From an uncultured Clostridia bacterium (GTDB lineage Bacteria; Bacillota; Clostridia; Oscillospirales; Acutalibacteraceae), in the NCBI GenBank assembly GCA_937898195.1, contig CALEJD010000082.1:1-15536 (forward strand): a stretch of DNA of 15,536 bases. Reading direction: 5' to 3'. Positions 14,494 through 15,536 of the stretch are shown piece after piece. Both the position numbers and the translations under genes were made by a program. The first letter of the stretch is position 1, and every line of letters begins with the position of its first letter. Under the pieces are notes generated by a model. That model saw only the letters and a program-made list of their open reading frames with translations. It was not told the origin of the DNA and ran no database searches.

Positions 14494-15186
14494 TTACTTG
14501 GATTTAATATGCAAAGGACAAAATTCAAGATAATCTGCCGAAACGAGTCTGAATTCAATTCCATATTTCTCGCCATTGACTGCACCTTTTATAGCGCCAC
14601 CATGAAGATGGCCATAATAGCAACGTTTAATTTCATTTCGTGTAAGAACTTCAACTATTGGGTCACAGTCTTTATAGTTTGACACAGGTGGATAGTGAAG
14701 AAACACTACCGTTTCTCCACACAACTCTTTTGCCATATCAATAGAACGTTGAATTCTCTCACATTCACGAGCTAATACTTTATCTATATTTTCACTCTCA
14801 GCATCAAAAAACCAACCACGACTACCTGCTATTGCTATATCATCAACTCTAAAAGCGTTGTTATGCAAAAAACTTAGCGAATCAAAACCTTTTTCTTCAA
14901 TAAATTTATTCATTTTTGTTGCAGTATTCCACCAATAATCGTGATTACCCTTTAAAATGATTTTTTTGCCATTCAATTTGTGCAAAAATTCAAAATCCTT
15001 TGCACTTTCTTCAAGACTCATTCCCCAAGAGATGTCGCCCGTAATTATAACAGTATCGTCCTTTTCAACCAATTTTTGCCAATTCTTTTCAAGGCGAGAT
15101 TCATAATCATCCCACCCTTTAAAAATATTCATCGGTTTATCTGTTGAAAAAGAAAGATGTGTATCACCGATTACAAAAACTGACAT
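14494..15186 (-). CDS. Calcineurin-like metallophosphoesterase
   Basis: The 230-residue cytoplasmic protein has no signal peptide and carries the five metal-binding motifs of the family in order. These are GDTHLS (Asp8, His10), TGDISWG (Asp51), KGNHDYWW (Asn81, His82), LHYPPVS (His164) and YGHLHGG (His193, His195). It belongs to the predicted phosphohydrolase group with the GDISWG and KGNHDYWW wording, which occurs widely in Firmicutes and has no settled substrate. Nucleotide or phosphodiester hydrolysis is likely. The ATG at 15186 follows GGAG by 10 bases. The gene is divergent from the DUF1540 gene and upstream of the tig unit, with no visible functional tie to either. Confidence 0.92.
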   Translation of the reverse strand: MSVFVIGDTHLSFSTDKPMNIFKGWDDYESRLEKNWQKLVEKDDTVIITGDISWGMSLEESAKDFEFLHKLNGKKIILKGNHDYWWNTATKMNKFIEEKGFDSLSFLHNNAFRVDDIAIAGSRGWFFDAESENIDKVLARECERIQRSIDMAKELCGETVVFLHYPPVSNYKDCDPIVEVLTRNEIKRCYYGHLHGGAIKGAVNGEKYGIEFRLVSADYLEFCPLHIKSK

Positions 15187-15208
15187 AAGGTAATTTCTCC
15201 TGTGAATA

Positions 15209-15214
15209 ATTATA
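15209..15214 (-). promoter_or_regulatory. Possible -10 box of the metallophosphoesterase gene
   Basis: A perfect TATAAT on the - strand would give a leader of about 16 bases that just includes the GGAG ribosome site. No convincing -35 box lies 16-18 bases further out, so this is a weak call. Confidence 0.35.
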
Positions 15215-15219
15215 AGTAT

Positions 15220-15242
15220 CTTTCAAAAAATAAAATTGAAAG
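15220..15242 (+). repeat. 7-bp inverted repeat abutting the ribosome site of the DUF1540 gene
   Basis: CTTTCAA (15220-15226) and TTGAAAG (15236-15242) are separated by 9 AT-rich bases. The right arm runs into AGGAGG (15241-15246), so folding of the mRNA could partly hide the ribosome site. The stem is AT-rich and weak, and a role as a protein-binding dyad is also possible. Confidence 0.4.
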
Positions 15243-15255
15243 GAGGCTAACAAAA

Positions 15256-15420
15256 ATGGATAAGAATAGAAACATTACTTGCGATGCTTGTCATTGCACA
15301 TTTAATGATGGACACATGAACTGCACAGCAGATGGTATTAAAGTTGGTACACAAAGTGCTTGTTCTTGCGACGACACAAGATGTGCAACCTTTAGATTAA
15401 AGGCTGCTGACGTAGAATAA
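15256..15420 (+). CDS. Small Cys-rich DUF1540 protein
   Basis: The 54-residue product has seven cysteines (positions 9, 12, 14, 23, 36, 38 and 43) in the pattern ITCDACHCTFN...NCTADGIKVG...ACSCDDTRCATF, which is the DUF1540 family pattern. Proteins of this type are common in Clostridia and Bacilli, and their spacing suggests metal binding. The function is not known. I start it at the ATG at 15256, because AGGAGG lies 9 bases before it and the upstream 18 in-frame codons are ribosome-site and leader sequence. It is a single-gene unit, divergent from the metallophosphoesterase gene and ended by the hairpin at 15432. Confidence 0.9.
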   Translation: MDKNRNITCDACHCTFNDGHMNCTADGIKVGTQSACSCDDTRCATFRLKAADVE

Positions 15421-15431
15421 AAAATTTAAAA

Positions 15432-15460
15432 GCGGAAACCGAACTAAATACGGTTTCCGC
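15432..15460. terminator. Hairpin between converging genes, probable bidirectional terminator
   Basis: A perfect 10-bp stem (GCGGAAACCG with CGGTTTCCGC) and a 9-base loop lie 11 bases past the DUF1540 stop. On the + strand ATTATTATT follows. On the - strand TTTTAAATTTTTT follows, which is a better tail, 13 bases after the stop of the gene entering from the right. It probably ends both. Confidence 0.8.
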
Positions 15461-15473
15461 ATTATTATTCGGG

Positions 15474-15536
15474 CTATATGCCTAACATATCAAACACAAC
15501 TTGTTTCATATCTTCTTTCTTTGCAACACCTGTAAA
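15474..15536 (-). CDS. C-terminal end of an unidentified gene, cut by the right edge
   Basis: Read on the - strand, an open frame enters from the window edge and gives 20 residues ending KQVVFDMLGI before a TAG stop at 15476-15474. The codon use looks coding, and the frame ends 13 bases before a good terminator tail, as expected for a real gene end. The fragment is too short for me to name a family. Confidence 0.6.
   Translation of the reverse strand, partial: FTGVAKKEDMKQVVFDMLGI

Noticed and set aside
1..15536. CRISPR arrays, tRNA or rRNA genes, transposons, phage or toxin-antitoxin genes
   Set aside because: No regular repeats with spacers, cloverleaf-like segments, transposase or integrase motifs, or small paired toxin genes were seen on either strand.

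Overview
The window is low-GC, densely packed chromosomal DNA with Gram-positive style signals: strong AGGAGG ribosome sites, TTGACA/TATAAT promoters and intrinsic terminators. The tig-clpP-clpX order, a DUF1540 protein, the compact SerC/SerA pair and the fol cluster fit a Clostridia bacterium, plausibly a gut Ruminococcaceae/Oscillospiraceae relative. That placement is inferred from gene style, not from a marker gene. I see no tRNA, rRNA, CRISPR, transposon, phage or defence genes, and no gene-free stretch longer than about 150 bases.

Region 1 (1-2219, + strand) is a serine biosynthesis pair. serC is cut by the left edge and is followed by serA. A strong terminator ends the pair, and it probably also serves the converging gene on the other strand.

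Region 2 (2224-8443, - strand) is one compact eight-gene transcription unit read right to left from a good promoter at 8415-8443. The order is a membrane-anchored LCP-like protein, a membrane-anchored or exported transglutaminase-like protein, folE, folP, folB, folK, a DEDDh 3'-5' exonuclease with a C-terminal zinc ribbon, and a membrane-anchored propeller-like protein. Most junctions overlap by 4 bases or are separated by 10 bases or fewer. The four fol genes take GTP to the pterin branch of folate and join it to p-aminobenzoate. The flanking envelope and nuclease genes have no obvious link to folate.

Region 3 (8455-9922, - strand) is a single gene for a polyisoprenyl-phosphate sugar-1-phosphate transferase. 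It has its own consensus promoter, a dyad just upstream of it, and a terminator.

Region 4 (9971-14435, - strand) is the protein quality-control unit tig-clpP-clpX, followed after a hairpin by a DMT/EamA transporter gene. Trigger factor carries an unusual lysine/alanine-rich tail of about 54 residues.

Region 5 (14494-15536) holds a metallophosphoesterase (-), a divergent small Cys-rich DUF1540 gene (+), a hairpin probably shared as a terminator, and the last 20 codons of an unidentified gene (-) entering from the right edge.

Most of the window is housekeeping. I found no convincing novel multi-gene system. The points most worth checking are the trigger factor tail, the mixed folate/envelope operon with its degenerate LCP-like protein, the exonuclease-zinc ribbon fusion, and several regulatory hairpins and dyads.
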